64,000 nucleotides of DNA, taken from Marsupella aquatica (lineage: Eukaryota; Marchantiophyta). Both the position numbers and the translations under genes were made by a program. Below, in pieces: positions 22,312 to 35,200 of the stretch. Every line of letters begins with the position of its first letter. The first letter of the stretch is position 1. The stretch covers positions 5,270,001 to 5,334,000 of the forward strand of contig OZ316898.1 of the NCBI GenBank assembly GCA_973895155.1, written 5' to 3'. Under the pieces are notes generated by a model, which did no database searches, had not been told where the DNA came from, and saw nothing but the letters and a program-made list of their open reading frames with translations.

Positions 22312-23569
22312 CAGCTTCAAAAATTAGATTTGGGTATTGGGGAACGTGGTGGTACAGGATATATAGCATGTTCATCCTATTACATGCCTAGACTGGAGTC
22401 TATAGACCAAGGGGCTTGAATTGAGGATGCAGACCAAAAACAGTAATGGGGGCAAAGATGAAGATGAAATAACATGTAATTCTTGTTTCTGTAAGGTGTT
22501 TTTCTCCTCATCTCTTTGGAACGGGTAATCAGGATAGTCAGTATAAGGAACAGATTGAAACTGGTCATGTGTGTTGGCTTAAACTAGCATGAACAAAGGT
22601 AGCTAAACACCACCGTTCCAGTTTGCAGTGCCTGCTGTTAATAGTACTGTAGGTCATTCCATGATGGGTGTTATGGTCATCAAGCAATTATAGTTACAAG
22701 CTCCTGGGCAGCTAACCAAGAAAGCCAAGCTCGAAGTTTCTTTAATTCTGAAAGGAATGCTTTTATATAGATTTCTCATGGGAGCACCATTTTCTAGAAA
22801 GCTGCAGAATTAGTAATAATTTGTTTCTAGTTGGTCATAAAATGGCATCACTCTCCCCATAGCTCAATGAACATTACTATTGTCATATAAAGGTTACACA
22901 AACTAGAAAGAGAGTCTCCTCAGTGGTTTCACGACAAGCAATGGCAGTGTTGAGTTTGAAGATTACAGGTTGCAACGCTCTCCGCACAGCTTGAAAACAC
23001 TCTCTCGTGCATAGAGCATCACAGATTCTTTTTCATACCACACATCTTGTAAGGAAGATTCATTGGCAGGATCAACATACAGCAAGAATTTTACAAGACA
23101 GAATAATGCCTACAAATGTAGAATGGTGCCTCCTCTCTATTATGAAGGTATGAAGGTGACGGACTCCAACTGCTGTGGAGAGACCACCAGTCGCAGTGGT
23201 GACTATGAACGGAGGTTTGCAAAGTTTCCTCCAGCATTGTGATTAACTGCAGTACCAGCTGTGCAAGACCAACGGGTTGAAACAGATCTCTGTTTGAGTC
23301 TATTTCCTTCGGGAGTGCTCGCATAACATTCAGGCTGCTTATGTTTGGCTCGAAATTTCTCAAAAATTGCCGTTGGCCTTATGGAGGATGGGACTAGCTT
23401 TGTCGGGCGTCACTATGCTAAATCTCCCAGCCTGTATTCTACTCCAGCAAAGTCTCAGCCTTTCAGAAGTATCCACCCCCAAAACAACTCAAGCTCCGTT
23501 CTAGTACCCAAGTCCCACTTTCATAAGCTTTAGCCTCAGATCAAAATTCTGATGGTGAAAACATGCTCC
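22312..23569. other. spacer 2, first part: HNL 3' flank
   Basis: A 30-bp-scale repeat of the G1 gene end (TATTGGGGAACGTGGTGGTAC at about 22281 and 22334) follows the stop. The sequence then aligns with the 3' flanks of the other copies. No gene is supported. G1 lacks the SINE-like block found after G3 and G4. Confidence 0.6.
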
Positions 23570-24189
23570 TCATGGACAAATCTCAGTCTCGGAAACGAGG
23601 AGGAAAAGCACAGGCGAGTAGCTCAGGATTGGATACTGAAATGCATTCAGAAAATGAGCATACTATGCCAAAGTAGTTTCTCGATTTGGAACTTCATTAG
23701 ATAGAAAATCGGACGGAGTAACTTTGCCGGTGTCAACTAGAGGAAACCACTTGTAACCAGGTCTTTCAGGTAGTGAAACCGTCACAGGCAAATAAAGGGA
23801 ATTGAAGGCAACATAATGTTCCTTACTGTGAGAGTCAACCTGCGTGTCTAGACAGGGATGTTAGCTCGAGAAACGATTTGAAATGAATTGCAGATAAACG
23901 AAACGATACCAGTATAGGTCAATAGGTTATTTGTTTTGAACCTGCCAATATGGACGACTGTGGCCTTCTCCTCATTTGCAAGATTACAAAGCATTCAGTA
24001 ACACCATTTACAAAAATTTTACAGATCCTAAACGTCAAATGAGCGAAATGTCATGGGGAGAGCAATACTGGTGAAACAGCTACAAATCTACCCTAAATCT
24101 CCGACCAGTGAGGCATGTTTGGTGTCACGCCGTGCCACTCTAGCCGTTCCGCAGTCGGGAATTCTCCTAGCCTTAGTGCTTCACATTGA
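23570..24189 (-). pseudogene. isoamylase 3' exon fragment, decayed copy in spacer 2
   Basis: The last exon corresponds to 23839-23570 and the one before it to 24189-24069. The last exon has TAG in place of CAG in the QYA motif. The other exon has a 3-nt insertion that creates TAG within the WSEM region. It is otherwise nearly identical to the spacer 1 copy, so decay followed duplication. Confidence 0.65.
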
Positions 24190-26625
24190 CTGGAAAATCA
24201 TTCCGCCAGTACAGTTTTTTGATTGTGGACGGGACAGTAGTAAGAAGAAGAAACAACTTGAAAACTAGACCAACCTTTTTGCATCTATCTGGTCAGCAGT
24301 TTTGTTTAAATTGCTTCTCATTATGAGAAGATCACGTTCAAATTATATTCTAATTCTAAGTGATTTGTGGCCAAAATTTGCTAGATTCCACGTCTCTAAA
24401 CGTAATTTTCCCACAGGCTAAAATTACTAGATTTTCTATCTTTCAATAGTCACTTTTCCGCCTAGCCACAGACCCCACTAGCCAAAATATGTCGTCATCT
24501 TTAAATGTAGTCAGAAATGTAACTGAATTACATAATGCATGTTCTTAGCGTGCTCTCCTTCACACAAGGGGTCATTGGCCACACTCACGAAAAAAAAAAG
24601 ACATTAAAAATTAGGCCGGTCAGGCGGCTGTCATATATATTCAAGAAGAATTCAATCGAATTGAGTTGTCGTAATGACCACTGATGTCCAGAGCATTGCT
24701 GATAATTTGTCCAATAGAACACAGCACGACACCAAACTTGACAAAGTGATCGAATGACGTCGTTAATGGCTGCCAGAAGCTCAAGAATGGATAGACCGAT
24801 CGCTTTGACGTCGAATTACAATTCCTACTGAAGAAGTGAGGACCTTCAAAATTTCTGAGCAGTATGCACAGAAGCAAGAAGATCGGAAGTTTTTGTGAGC
24901 ACGCACATTATAGCCAAATGGATATTAGGACCGTAGGCGAAGTGTAGATGTGTAGCATTTTATGGTGACGGTAGCGAGCTGGGTGTTTTTTAAACCAATC
25001 GAGCAGTCCACCTCCAAGACATTTTCGTATGAGATACGAGTCGCAACGTGTTGGCAAAACGTTCTTTCACAGTGTTTTCAGTGTGGGGCCCTGACTTTTC
25101 TAAAGTGTGGGCCATTTCAGGGTGGCGTGACGAGTTACGAACGACCTGGGAGGTGCACAAAGCTCCGTTCGACCACGCGGAAGATGCCCAGAAGATTCTG
25201 GCTTGCTTGGTACTTATTATACAATGGAAAAAAACATTTCGAAGTACACTTTAGATGGTTCTCATCCAGCACTTCTTCGGACGGAGCTCTGTGCACACTA
25301 CTGTGTTGAATTTCAGTCTGTGCCCTCTGGTTATATGACTGTAGATAGTTCTAATCCAGCACTTCGTCGGACGGAGCCACTACAGTGTGTGATTTTAGTC
25401 TGTGCCCTTTGTTTGAATGAACCGAGCTGTGTTTTGTGCATTGGTGTGAAGTAGAGGAGTTCATGAATAGGGCGGGCGTCGTTGGTAGCCAGGGCTAATG
25501 TTTTACTTGCTCCACATTCCGACTCAAGTTCCTCGTCCCCGAGGAAGGAGAGCAGAGCAGAGCAGAAGAGAGCAGCTTGTTTTCTTTTGGGAACTTCTAC
25601 AATGTTTCAGTCGTGCTTGGCAATCGGGGAGGAGGGATTTTGGCAGACGTGTTTTGCTTCAGTTGATTTCGTCATACACGTACACGAACGGTGTGAAGCC
25701 TTCGGGACTGGGTGTCCAAGTTGCAAAGCATTTCGGTCGATTCTTCCTTTGAAGAGCTGGACTTGAGCCTGGTCTTCGGTCACTCTGGAACAGTTGGTGC
25801 TGCGGAAACTCGTTCTTGGAAAGGTCTTCCACTTTACCGGCTTCCTCGTGCACATCGTCGTGCATGCTATGTGAGTTTCGGGATTAAGGTTGACCCGCGC
25901 TTCAATGTTTACACATCTGCTGCCGATCTCACTTGGTGACTGACATGATATCTTGAATGGTCGATTTCCTTAAGCCAGGTAGGGTTAACTTGTTCCCCAT
26001 ATCCGCGCTCTTTTCTCTTGGTTGAGCAAGGTGAGCAGGAGAGGAGGAGAGGGAAGTCTAGCAACCATTGGTTAGATGAACGTTGCTCGAATGTATTTCA
26101 ATTCCCCCTTGCTCCCGGGGTGGGAGGGATCTTTTGATCGATGAGCTCTTAATTCTCCATTCCATTAGTCACTAATTTCTGAATTGCTGTTTAAACCTGC
26201 TTCCTGTTTGTTTTACTTTTGGGGACTCTTACGGCCTGTAGAGCATGTCGATAAATCTTTCAGGGCTCCCTCACGGTTGATGATGTAGGCCCAGTGACAG
26301 TCTACAGGGATTGGTTGGAATTGAAGTGCACAATGCTACTGGGATTCCTTCTGTGAACCTCTTCTTTGTGTGACTCTTGAGAACAAAACCTTGTGCGTTG
26401 AAGAATGTCCGAAGCACTGGTTTGTTTGACTGCCGTGCCATTTTTGTTGCTGACCATTCCGTGGATTGTTAAAAAGTGGCAGGTTTTATTAGTCGGCTAG
26501 GTCCATTTCGGTCTTCCTGGGAGAGACCGACATCCCGGAGCTTCCTGCAAGGTTTTGGAGTGTTCCTGCCGTTGTGACTCACTTGGACCTAAGAGATACT
26601 TCACGATCTTCTGAAATTTCGAGCA
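24190..26625. other. spacer 2, second part: shared spacer DNA up to G2
   Basis: This part is co-linear with spacers 1 and 4. It keeps a segment (about 25635-26090) missing from spacer 1, with an open frame at 25712-25939 (SISVDSSFEELDLSL) that is part-conserved in spacer 4 and of unknown meaning. It lacks about 330 bp that carry the unidentified protein fragment in the other spacers; the jump is near 26193. Confidence 0.55.
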
Positions 26626-28214
26626 ATGTCTACCGTACATGTCGGTTCTGGCTCCTCTTCAGACGCTCCATTCGCATCTGGGTCTCGAAGTCCTCGTCAG
26701 GTAGTCCTCAGTCCAGACCACGAGATTGACAATTGTGTGATACCGCCCGCTGTTGGCGTGGTAGACCACCTGCAGTAACGTTTCCGGCAATGAGCAACCT
26801 TGGCCGCAAGATTTGTATAAAATCACAATTATTTTCATGACTTGTTGACAGTAATTTTGCTGTTGGGATACAGATTATTTTGGTGGATATATAACTGCAC
26901 GTACTGATGTTGCTCTTTGCTTTTCTTAGGTGAATGAATCTGTCTACAAATTCGACAGGCCGCAAGACACTCCTACTTTGCAAATTCTGTTTTTTCATGG
27001 ACTCCAATTTGATGATTCTTTGGAAACGCATTTCCGTAATTGGGAAAGTGGAGACAGGTCTGTCATCTGGCCTGAAAAGTGGTTGGTTGAAGATTTTCCC
27101 ACTGCCGAGATCCTGTATATTTCCTATGATGGATTGGTAAAAAAGGGATCCCACTTGAATGAAAGTCTGGGGATGTACATTATTGCCGAAAATTTGATGT
27201 CTGACCTAATTCAAGCGGGTGTTGGTCAAATTTGGAACTGTCCGGTCATAATGGTTGGGCATTGCTTTGGTGGTATGGTCATCAAAGAGCTATGTTTGCA
27301 CGCTCATAAAGCGCGGAGCGATCCCACCAAACGCAAAATCTTTCTTGACAATGTGAGAGGAATATTTAATTACAGTACTCCTCATCATGGGAGTGACATT
27401 TTCGAGAGAGTTGGAGATATGAAACACCCTTTGTGGTCATACTTTCGAGTTTTGAGCACAGAAGGAGCACGACTTAATCACGAGTTCGATCATTTGTCCA
27501 AATTACATGGATGGAAAATCCGTGGTATTGGAGCCGGTCTCCGTGTTCCATCGGTACACATACTTTCATCCCCAGCTTTGTCTACGCTCACTGGCTATTT
27601 TTCTGTAGACTGAGTAAAATTGTGTGAACGTCAACTCAATGAAGACCATCTTGAAACTGTGCTGACATAGTGTAAATTCCGTAGGTGGGCGGCAACGTGA
27701 GTCGAAATGCTTATATCCTCTTTAGTCTAATGTGGGTTAGACATCTTGTACAATAGAGTTGTGTGTAGTCATCGACCTTTGTCAAAGATAAGCAGAATTA
27801 CCTGTTCCATTTATTTGCTTTCGCATCTAGATTGTTACTATCTTGGCAAACTTTTTGTCAAGGATTTGATTTTGCAAGAAGCCATGTAACTTAGGGATAT
27901 AATGGAGCGTACTCCTGGGTGTGCAGGGCCGCTTCAAAGGGCTGCTTCTAGTCAAGGAGTCATCTGCAAGAGGAGGGGAGTCTTTCACTGTGAGGGAAGC
28001 GGACCATTTTGCGATTTGCAAACCAGAAAGTAAGACTTCAAGTGGCTACTATGAGCTCAAGGAACTCCTTCGCAGCATTGAGAGTAGCATTCCAAAGGTA
28101 ATTTAGTTGTTCCTACTTTGACGTCACATGATCAGCCTGCTTTGGTTGGATCAGGTTCAATCGTTTTTATAACTGTTTGTGCATACTGTTATCAAAGCTT
28201 TACAGGCAGTGTAG

Positions 28215-28480
28215 CAAGCTCTGTCTAAACACGGCTATGTATCCATCGATTGCTGCGAGAGCACTTATTGCGGATGGATCGTACTTGCGTTGTATTTCCT
28301 ACGTGAAGATTCACAGTGTCTAGTGTCCAATAAACCCTCGTTGCCTGAGTTTATATGTGGAAACCTCCTAGTTTTGCATAAAAGACAGCATACAGTTAGG
28401 ACACAGTCATTGCGATGCCATTACATATCATGTGAAATAGGTACGACCATCAGCAATGACTTATGTCGCGAACGGTAAGA
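28215..28480 (+). other. optional exon-like segment of G2 between hydrolase and NB-ARC exons
   Basis: After an AG at 28214 the frame QALSKHGYVSIDCCESTYCGW continues open to TISNDLCRER and a stop at about 28478. The same segment is open in G3 (46391-46654) and broken in G1 and G4. No donor with matching phase to the NB-ARC exon (phase 0) is obvious, so inclusion in the mRNA is undecided. Direct joining of the 171-nt exon to the NB-ARC exon is in phase without it. Confidence 0.35.
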
Positions 28481-30999
28481 CAACGAGTACTGGACGTCGT
28501 AAGCATTCCCAGATAGAACTCAGTCCGGTCGATTTGATTGATAGAGGAGATAGGACCCTAGGATCATCCCTAGCGGTCGCAGACAGGAACCAAGCGACAA
28601 GAAACCTGTGTCACTCAATGCACTCGGCGTCATTCCATCGACTGTGATGTATGCCTGATCAGCTTCAGTATAAAGTCTGCATACACTGTCAATCGCTGGA
28701 CAATACTGGGAAACGACAGCATCGATCTAAATTGACAAATAAGATTGGGAGATGACTGAGCGGAGATAGTGCTAGAGTAGTTGAGCATGCCAGCGACTAG
28801 ATTACAACCATGGAAACGCGGCAAAGCTATTACTATCCTGATAAATATCTCACAAATGTGGTCATTTTGGGAGCACTTCCCTGCTGGTGCTGGGATCGAT
28901 GTGATCATTCAGACCCTTCTCTTCTTTAATTTAGCGACTGTGGAGATTAAATAAGTATCCTCACTTCAATTTTCCATTGTCTGATGTTGATATATCGGTT
29001 TCATCTTTGCAGGCAACGAGGCTTATTCATGGACTCCCGACTTATCCTACCGATTTGGAAAGGCGTTGGCACGAGGTTCAAGTAAAGCTAGCACAAGCGC
29101 CAGTAGTAGGCATCGTTGGCATGGGCGGAATCGGGAAAACAACTATTGCTAAGGAACTATTCAACAACATCTCTGGAAATTTTGAATATGCTTGTTTTAC
29201 TGAAACTGTCACGAGCATCCAGAAGCACGAGCTAGAGAAGCTGATACTCGGAAATTTTGATCGCCGTGGGACTAGGGTCGAGAGAAATCAGATTAGGTGG
29301 TCTGACCTGGAGAAGACAAAGACACTGATCGTCTTGGATGGTGTGGATCATAAACAAATCATACCTTTGCCCGATTTGGATTTCTTTGGGGAAGGTAGCC
29401 GTTTGATCATTACAAGTCGTGATCAAGGCGTTATGGATGTTTTTGCAAACCGTGTCATTTACGACGTTGAGTTTCTCATCGACGACGTGGCAAAGAAGCT
29501 CTTCTGCCGGCATACATTTGGGGAAGACGGAATTCCAGACCATCGGTCACAGGAAAATCATCACTTGAATGAGAATGTGGATGGAGTGGTAAAGAAATGC
29601 GGCGGGCTACCATTGACGTTGGAAGTAACGGGGTGCTATCTCAGACGTCACATGACTAACGCTAGTGTGTGGAAGCAGACAATAGAGAAGCTAGGAAAGG
29701 CGCAATCTGTTAATGGGCTTCGGGATGACAGAGTGTGGTCTTCCTTGAAAGTGAGCTATGATGGCCTTGAGGGTGACCTACAAGGCATGTTCATCGAAGC
29801 CGGGACGTATTTCTTTGGGCAACGTGTACAGCAAGCCCTCGCAGCTTGGAGCACTGCTTATGGAAATTCAGATGCAGCCTGGGCTAACTTGCTCAGTACA
29901 TCCATGGTGAAGGAAGTAGACAGGAGGAAACTGTGGAATTGGCCCGATGGCAAGATTGAGCCATGGGACGACGGCAAGGAGATATGGGTGCACGAGCACC
30001 TGCGTGATCTGGCCAATAATCTCTCGATGGGGGCGTCAGTATCGATGTCCGTGGGAGGGGGTTGCGCAGAAGTGGATCTTCTCAATGTTGTAAGTACAAA
30101 CCAGAGACTTTGTGACAAAATACAGCCGGTTTTATGAATGAGCAATTGAAAGCAATGAATGTCAACATTGTGGAGAGTACACTCAGCTGCATTATATTTC
30201 ATCTCGACAATTGTTTCTTTAACGAGATTCAAGCTAACCTTTTACGCTTCGGTAGTTTAGAACAGAAATTCAGTGGTTTTATCCATGCTTCTGGCGCAGA
30301 ATCCAGTTGCATGACAATTTATACTCTCTTCTCCTCCGTTTTCACTCTCAATAGTTGTACTTGTCAGAAAACGCTTATCTGTGATTCACATGTCATCAGG
30401 TTAAATCCGAGACAAAACACTTGCGGATACGAGGCGTTCGGGATGGGATGAAACCAACGAAGATTCAGTTAGAAATGCTGGATAAACTGGAAGAATTGAA
30501 ATATTTGGAGCTGGATCGTGTTGTGCCTGAAGGGCTGAGCACGAACTTCCCAAAGAAGCTTTCCTTACTGAGATGGAAATACCATTTTGAACGGGGTTCC
30601 ACGGCGATGCCGATCAGTCTGAAGGGAATGAAGAATTTGGCTGTCCTAGAACTCTCACGGTGCACAATGCCGGAGGAATCTATTGAGGCATTGGGAACGT
30701 TAACGAACCTGCGGACTTTATCGCTTCAGCATATAAGAGGACTTTACTGTCTCCCAGACAATTTGGATCATCTGTCCCAGTTGAATCGGTTGGAATTATC
30801 GGGATTGGAAACAATGGAAACATTGCCGCATTCGATTGGTCACCTCCGGGCCCTGGAACATTTGGTGTTAGACTGTAGCAACTTTAAGCATTTGCCGGAT
30901 TCTTTTGGCAATCTGTCTTCTCTGGCAACATTACAGATGAATGACTGTAACCGGCTTAGAAGTCTGCCCGAATCCTTTGGGCGACTCACGTCTTTGACA

Positions 31000-31862
31000 A
31001 GCTTCGAAATCAAAAAGTGCGAAATGCTAGATACGGTGCCGGAAACGTTCGGAGATCTCAAGGCTCTAAAAAGATTATGGATAACGAAGGCTAAGCGCCT
31101 GAAGTCCCTACCCGAAAGCTTTGGCAACTTATCTGCTCTCACAGATTTGCATCTCAAAGAATGTGAGATTCTTGAAAGTCTGCCTGCGAGCTTTGGTATG
31201 CTCTCGTCTTTGGAAATACTTGAGTTGAATTGGGTGGAGCGGCTAGATACGGTGCCAGAAACGTTGGGAGATCTCGAGGCTCTCAAAAGATTAGTGATAG
31301 AGGGGGCTAGGCGCCTGAAGTCCCTACCCAAAAGCTTTGGCAACTTATCTGCTCTCACATATTTGATGGTCTACGGTTGTGAGAATCTTGAAAGTCTGCC
31401 TGCGAGCTTTGGCAACTTATCTGCTCTCACATATTTGCATCTCGTAGGTTGTATGATTCTTGAAAGTCTGCGTGCGAGCTTTGGCAACTTATCTGCTCTC
31501 ACAGAGTTGCATCTCGATCGTTGTAAGATTCTTGAAAGTCTGCCTGCGAGCTTTGGTATGCTCTCGTCTTTGAAAGAACTTCAGTTGTGTCAGCTGGAGC
31601 GGCTAGAAACGGTGCCGGAAACGTTCGGAGATCTCAAGGCTCTTGGAATCTTAATGATAGTGGACGCTAGCCGCATGAAGGCCCTACCCGAAAGCTTTGG
31701 CAACTTATCTGCTCTCATAGATTTGCGTCTCGAACGTTGTGAGAGTCTTGAAAGTCTGCCTGCGAGCTTTGGCATGCTCTCGTCTTTGGAAGAACTTGTT
31801 TTGGGTGCGGTGGAGCGGCTAGATACGGTGCCGGAAACGTTTGGAGACCTCAAGGCACTTAA
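31000..31862 (+). repeat. G2 LRR super-repeats, left of the Copia element
   Basis: Landmarks lie at 31165, 31381, 31453, 31525 and 31741, with intervals of 216, 72, 72 and 216 bp. Beyond the element they continue at 37053, 37269, 37485, 37557, 37773 and 37989. Subtracting the 5096-bp insertion makes the interval from 31741 to 37053 exactly 216. Confidence 0.9.
31858..31862. repeat. target-site duplication of the Copia element, left copy
   Basis: CTTAA directly precedes the left LTR and is repeated at 36954-36958 directly after the right LTR. Confidence 0.95.
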
Positions 31863-32124
31863 TGTTGATAAAACTATCTAGCATGACTAAGATACCGGAA
31901 CAGCCAACGGGAAGCACATAAGTACTCGGGGAAAGGGCAAGGAGTGCAGGGGGCGACAAAGAGGCGCCGCATAGTAGAAGAGCCCAAGAGAAGGGGCGAA
32001 AGCATCAGATGGATGCAACCTAGATCTAAAGGTAAGCAGCAAGGGACAGAAGACGACAACGAACAGAAAGTGGGCCCGTATACTGAAGGGGAAAACAAGG
32101 TACTGAAGATCGTAGTTTCCAACA
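31863..32124 (-). repeat. Copia 3' LTR
   Basis: This is a 262-bp terminal repeat, 3' with respect to the minus-strand element. It starts TGTTGATAAAAC and ends GTTTCCAACA on the plus strand. It matches 36692-36953 except for one base. Confidence 0.95.
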
Positions 32125-32135
32125 CCCCCTCTCGA
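32125..32135 (-). other. polypurine tract of the Copia element
   Basis: On the minus strand TCGAGAGGGGG directly abuts the 3' LTR, the expected place for priming of second-strand synthesis. Confidence 0.8.
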
Positions 32136-32238
32136 TCTGAAGCCGCAGAAAACAAACGGGAGAGAGAGAGATGATGCAGGTCAGCGAGAGTACCACTGTA
32201 GGTATAGTGCGGGAGTGCAGTGTACACATATGATGAAC

Positions 32239-35200
32239 CTAGATGAGAAGAGAGGACCTAGACCGAATGCCAAGGAAATCTCGATGCTTTTCAAAAATTT
32301 GCCGACAGACTTGTTTGGTGAAAATGTCAGCATGTTGGTCATCGGTGTTGATGTATTGTAAAGAGACTTCGCCTTCAAGAATCCTTTCACGTACAAAGTG
32401 GTGTTTGGCCTCAATGTGTTTGGTGCGAGCATGGAAGATCGGATTCAGAGCAAGTCGAATAGATCCTTGGTTATCGCAGTGTAAGTGTAGATCGTGAGAA
32501 GTAGGGATTGCAGCTTCGTGTAGGTCCTTGTGGATGGTGGCATTGTCGCATTGAACAGGAACGGTGACGTTGGAGGTATGTTGGAGCTCGCGAAGTAATC
32601 GACGTAGGTACACAGCTTCCTTAGTAGCCTCAGAGAGGGCCTTGTACTCAGCTTCGGTGGTGCTGTCCGAAATTGTGGGTTGTCGTTTGCTAGCCCAGGA
32701 GATAGGCCCAGAAGCCAGGGTGAAGACATAGCCAGCAGTAGAGCGCCGAGTATCGAGGCATCCAAGGTAGTCCGCATCAGTATATCCTGTGAGAAGAAGC
32801 TGAGAGGAGCGTTTGTAGTGGATCCCATAGTCAAGTGTCTTCTTAACGTACCGAAGGATGTGCTTGGCAGCTTCCAAGTGCTGCAAGTGAGGTTGAGACA
32901 TAAAACGAGCCACCATACCAACTGAGTAGGATAGATCCGGTCGAGTGGTCGTAAGGAAGAGTAGTTTACCCACAAGGGTGCAATACTCTGAGCGGTCAAC
33001 GGGAGCCGTGTTAGAGTTAGATTGAGTGGCGAATCCTTCTGGTAGAGGCGTGTGGGCAGGCCTGCATTCAGTCATATTGTAATCACGAAGAATCTGTTCG
33101 GCATAGGTGTGCTGGTGAAGAAGCATACCGTTTGCAGTCTTGGTGAACTCCACACCGAGATATTTGCGGATTTCACCAAGATCCTTCATTTCGTACCGAT
33201 TCTGAAGATTGAGCTTGATAGTGTCGATGAGTGCCAAATCATTGCCGGTAATAAGAAGGTCGTCCACGTAAAGGAGTAAGAGTACAATAGAGGACCCCTG
33301 AAATAAGTAATACAGGTTGGGGTCAGCATCGCTCCGAGTCCAACCTTGTTCGTGAAGGTACTTATCAATCTCTTGATACCATTCACGGGGGGATTGCTTC
33401 AGTCCATAGATGGATTTGTTGAGCCGGCAAACAAGGTGCTCCAATCCTTTACGAGCAAAGCCAGGCGGTTGTTGCATGAAAAGGAGCTCTTTAAGAGTCC
33501 CGTTAAGGAATGCAGTAACAACGTCCATATGACTGATAGGCCAACCAGATGCAACAGCAAGAGCGATAACAGCACGAAGAGTTGACCAGCGAACGACGGG
33601 TGCAAAAGTGTCATTATAATCTATGCCAGGTTGCTGTTCAAGACCCCTAGCAACAAGACGAGCTTTAAGACGTGCGCGCGTTGGATTATCGGCGTCATGG
33701 ATAGGTTTAGATTTGTACAGCCATTTTGATGAAATTGCACGTCTCCCCGGGGGTAACTCCACAAGGTCCCATGTCTCATTTTTAATCAAGCTGTCATATT
33801 CTTCATGCATAGCACTGCACCAGCCAGGGTCTTGTATAGCATCACGGAAGGCAATAGTGTCACTAACAGGGTTAGCGGTTTCGATAATGCATAAGTCTAC
33901 ATCCTCCGGGATATGCATTTCATAGTCCCCACTACGAGCCCAGGCTGGAAGCTGCCTGGCCCTTGACCCGCGGCGTTTTGGTAGCGGATTAATCTGAACA
34001 TTTGGAGCAAGGGTGGAGTTACAGGGCAGAGGAGGAGCCTCGTCGATGGTGGGGTCGACGTTGTGGACATGAGTCCCACCGTGATTGCCAAGGTCAGCAA
34101 CGTCCTTGATGGTGTTGTCATTGGGGAGCTGGGTCCCATCAAGATTGCTAGGGGCATCGTGAGCAGCATGGTCAAGAACATGATGTTCGTCCCCTTCTGG
34201 CTCAGAAGGAGCCTCAGTTGCCGGGAGAAGGTCAAGAAAAATGTCTGACTGGGCAGGAGGAGCACGAAAATCTCCAGGGGAGTCTTCAATAAAGGTGACA
34301 TTGGAGGAGATAAGGATCCGACGAGAGAGGGGGTCAAAACAGCGGTAGCCTTTGGTGTTGAGGTCATAACCAATGAAGACAGAAGGGATAGCTCGCGAGC
34401 CAAATTTCCCATCGGACTTAGTAGGGAGGCGAACAAAAGCTGAGCAGCCAAGGACACGGAGGTGAGAGAGATCAGGCTTCATACCATAGAGAGCCTCAAA
34501 GGGCGTCGAGAGATGAAGGGCCCGAGTGGAACATCGATTGAGAACATAGGTGGCAGCTTTGACTGCCTCAGGCCAGAGGAAGCGAGGATATTTACCCTCA
34601 ACATATATACTCCTGGCGGCCTCAAGTAAAGTGCGATTTTTGCGTTCAGCTACCCCATTTTGGTGGGGGGTACTAGGGGCAGTCAGTTGACGGCGAATCC
34701 CGTGGTGGCTGCAGAACTCAATAAATTCTTGGGACAAGTATTCGCCACCTCGATCAGAGCGTAAACAGGAGAGCTTGGTGCCAAATTGATTTTCGGCAGC
34801 AGTTTTGAACGTCTTGAAGCAGCGGAAAGTCTCATGTTTGTGAGAGAGATAATAGACCCACGTAAAACGGGTAAAATCGTCGATGAAGGTCAAGATGTAC
34901 TTGACGGGGGAGCTGGAGTGGATGGGTCCGCAAAGATCAGAATGCACCAGATCCAAAACACGTGATGTGCGTCGAATGGAGTGCTTGGGGACATTGTCAC
35001 GATGAGTTTTGCCGAGGATACATGACGTACATTGCTTTTTCTGAAAGGAGAGCAAGGGAACACCAGTAACGAGGTGTCGGGCAGTCATGTGATGTGCAGT
35101 TTGAAAGTTGAGATGAGCCAGACGCCGGTGCCATAAGTCGACAATGTCAGTCTCCACATTGGTGATGGTATTCGCTTCATGTGTCAAACAAGGCGGAGGA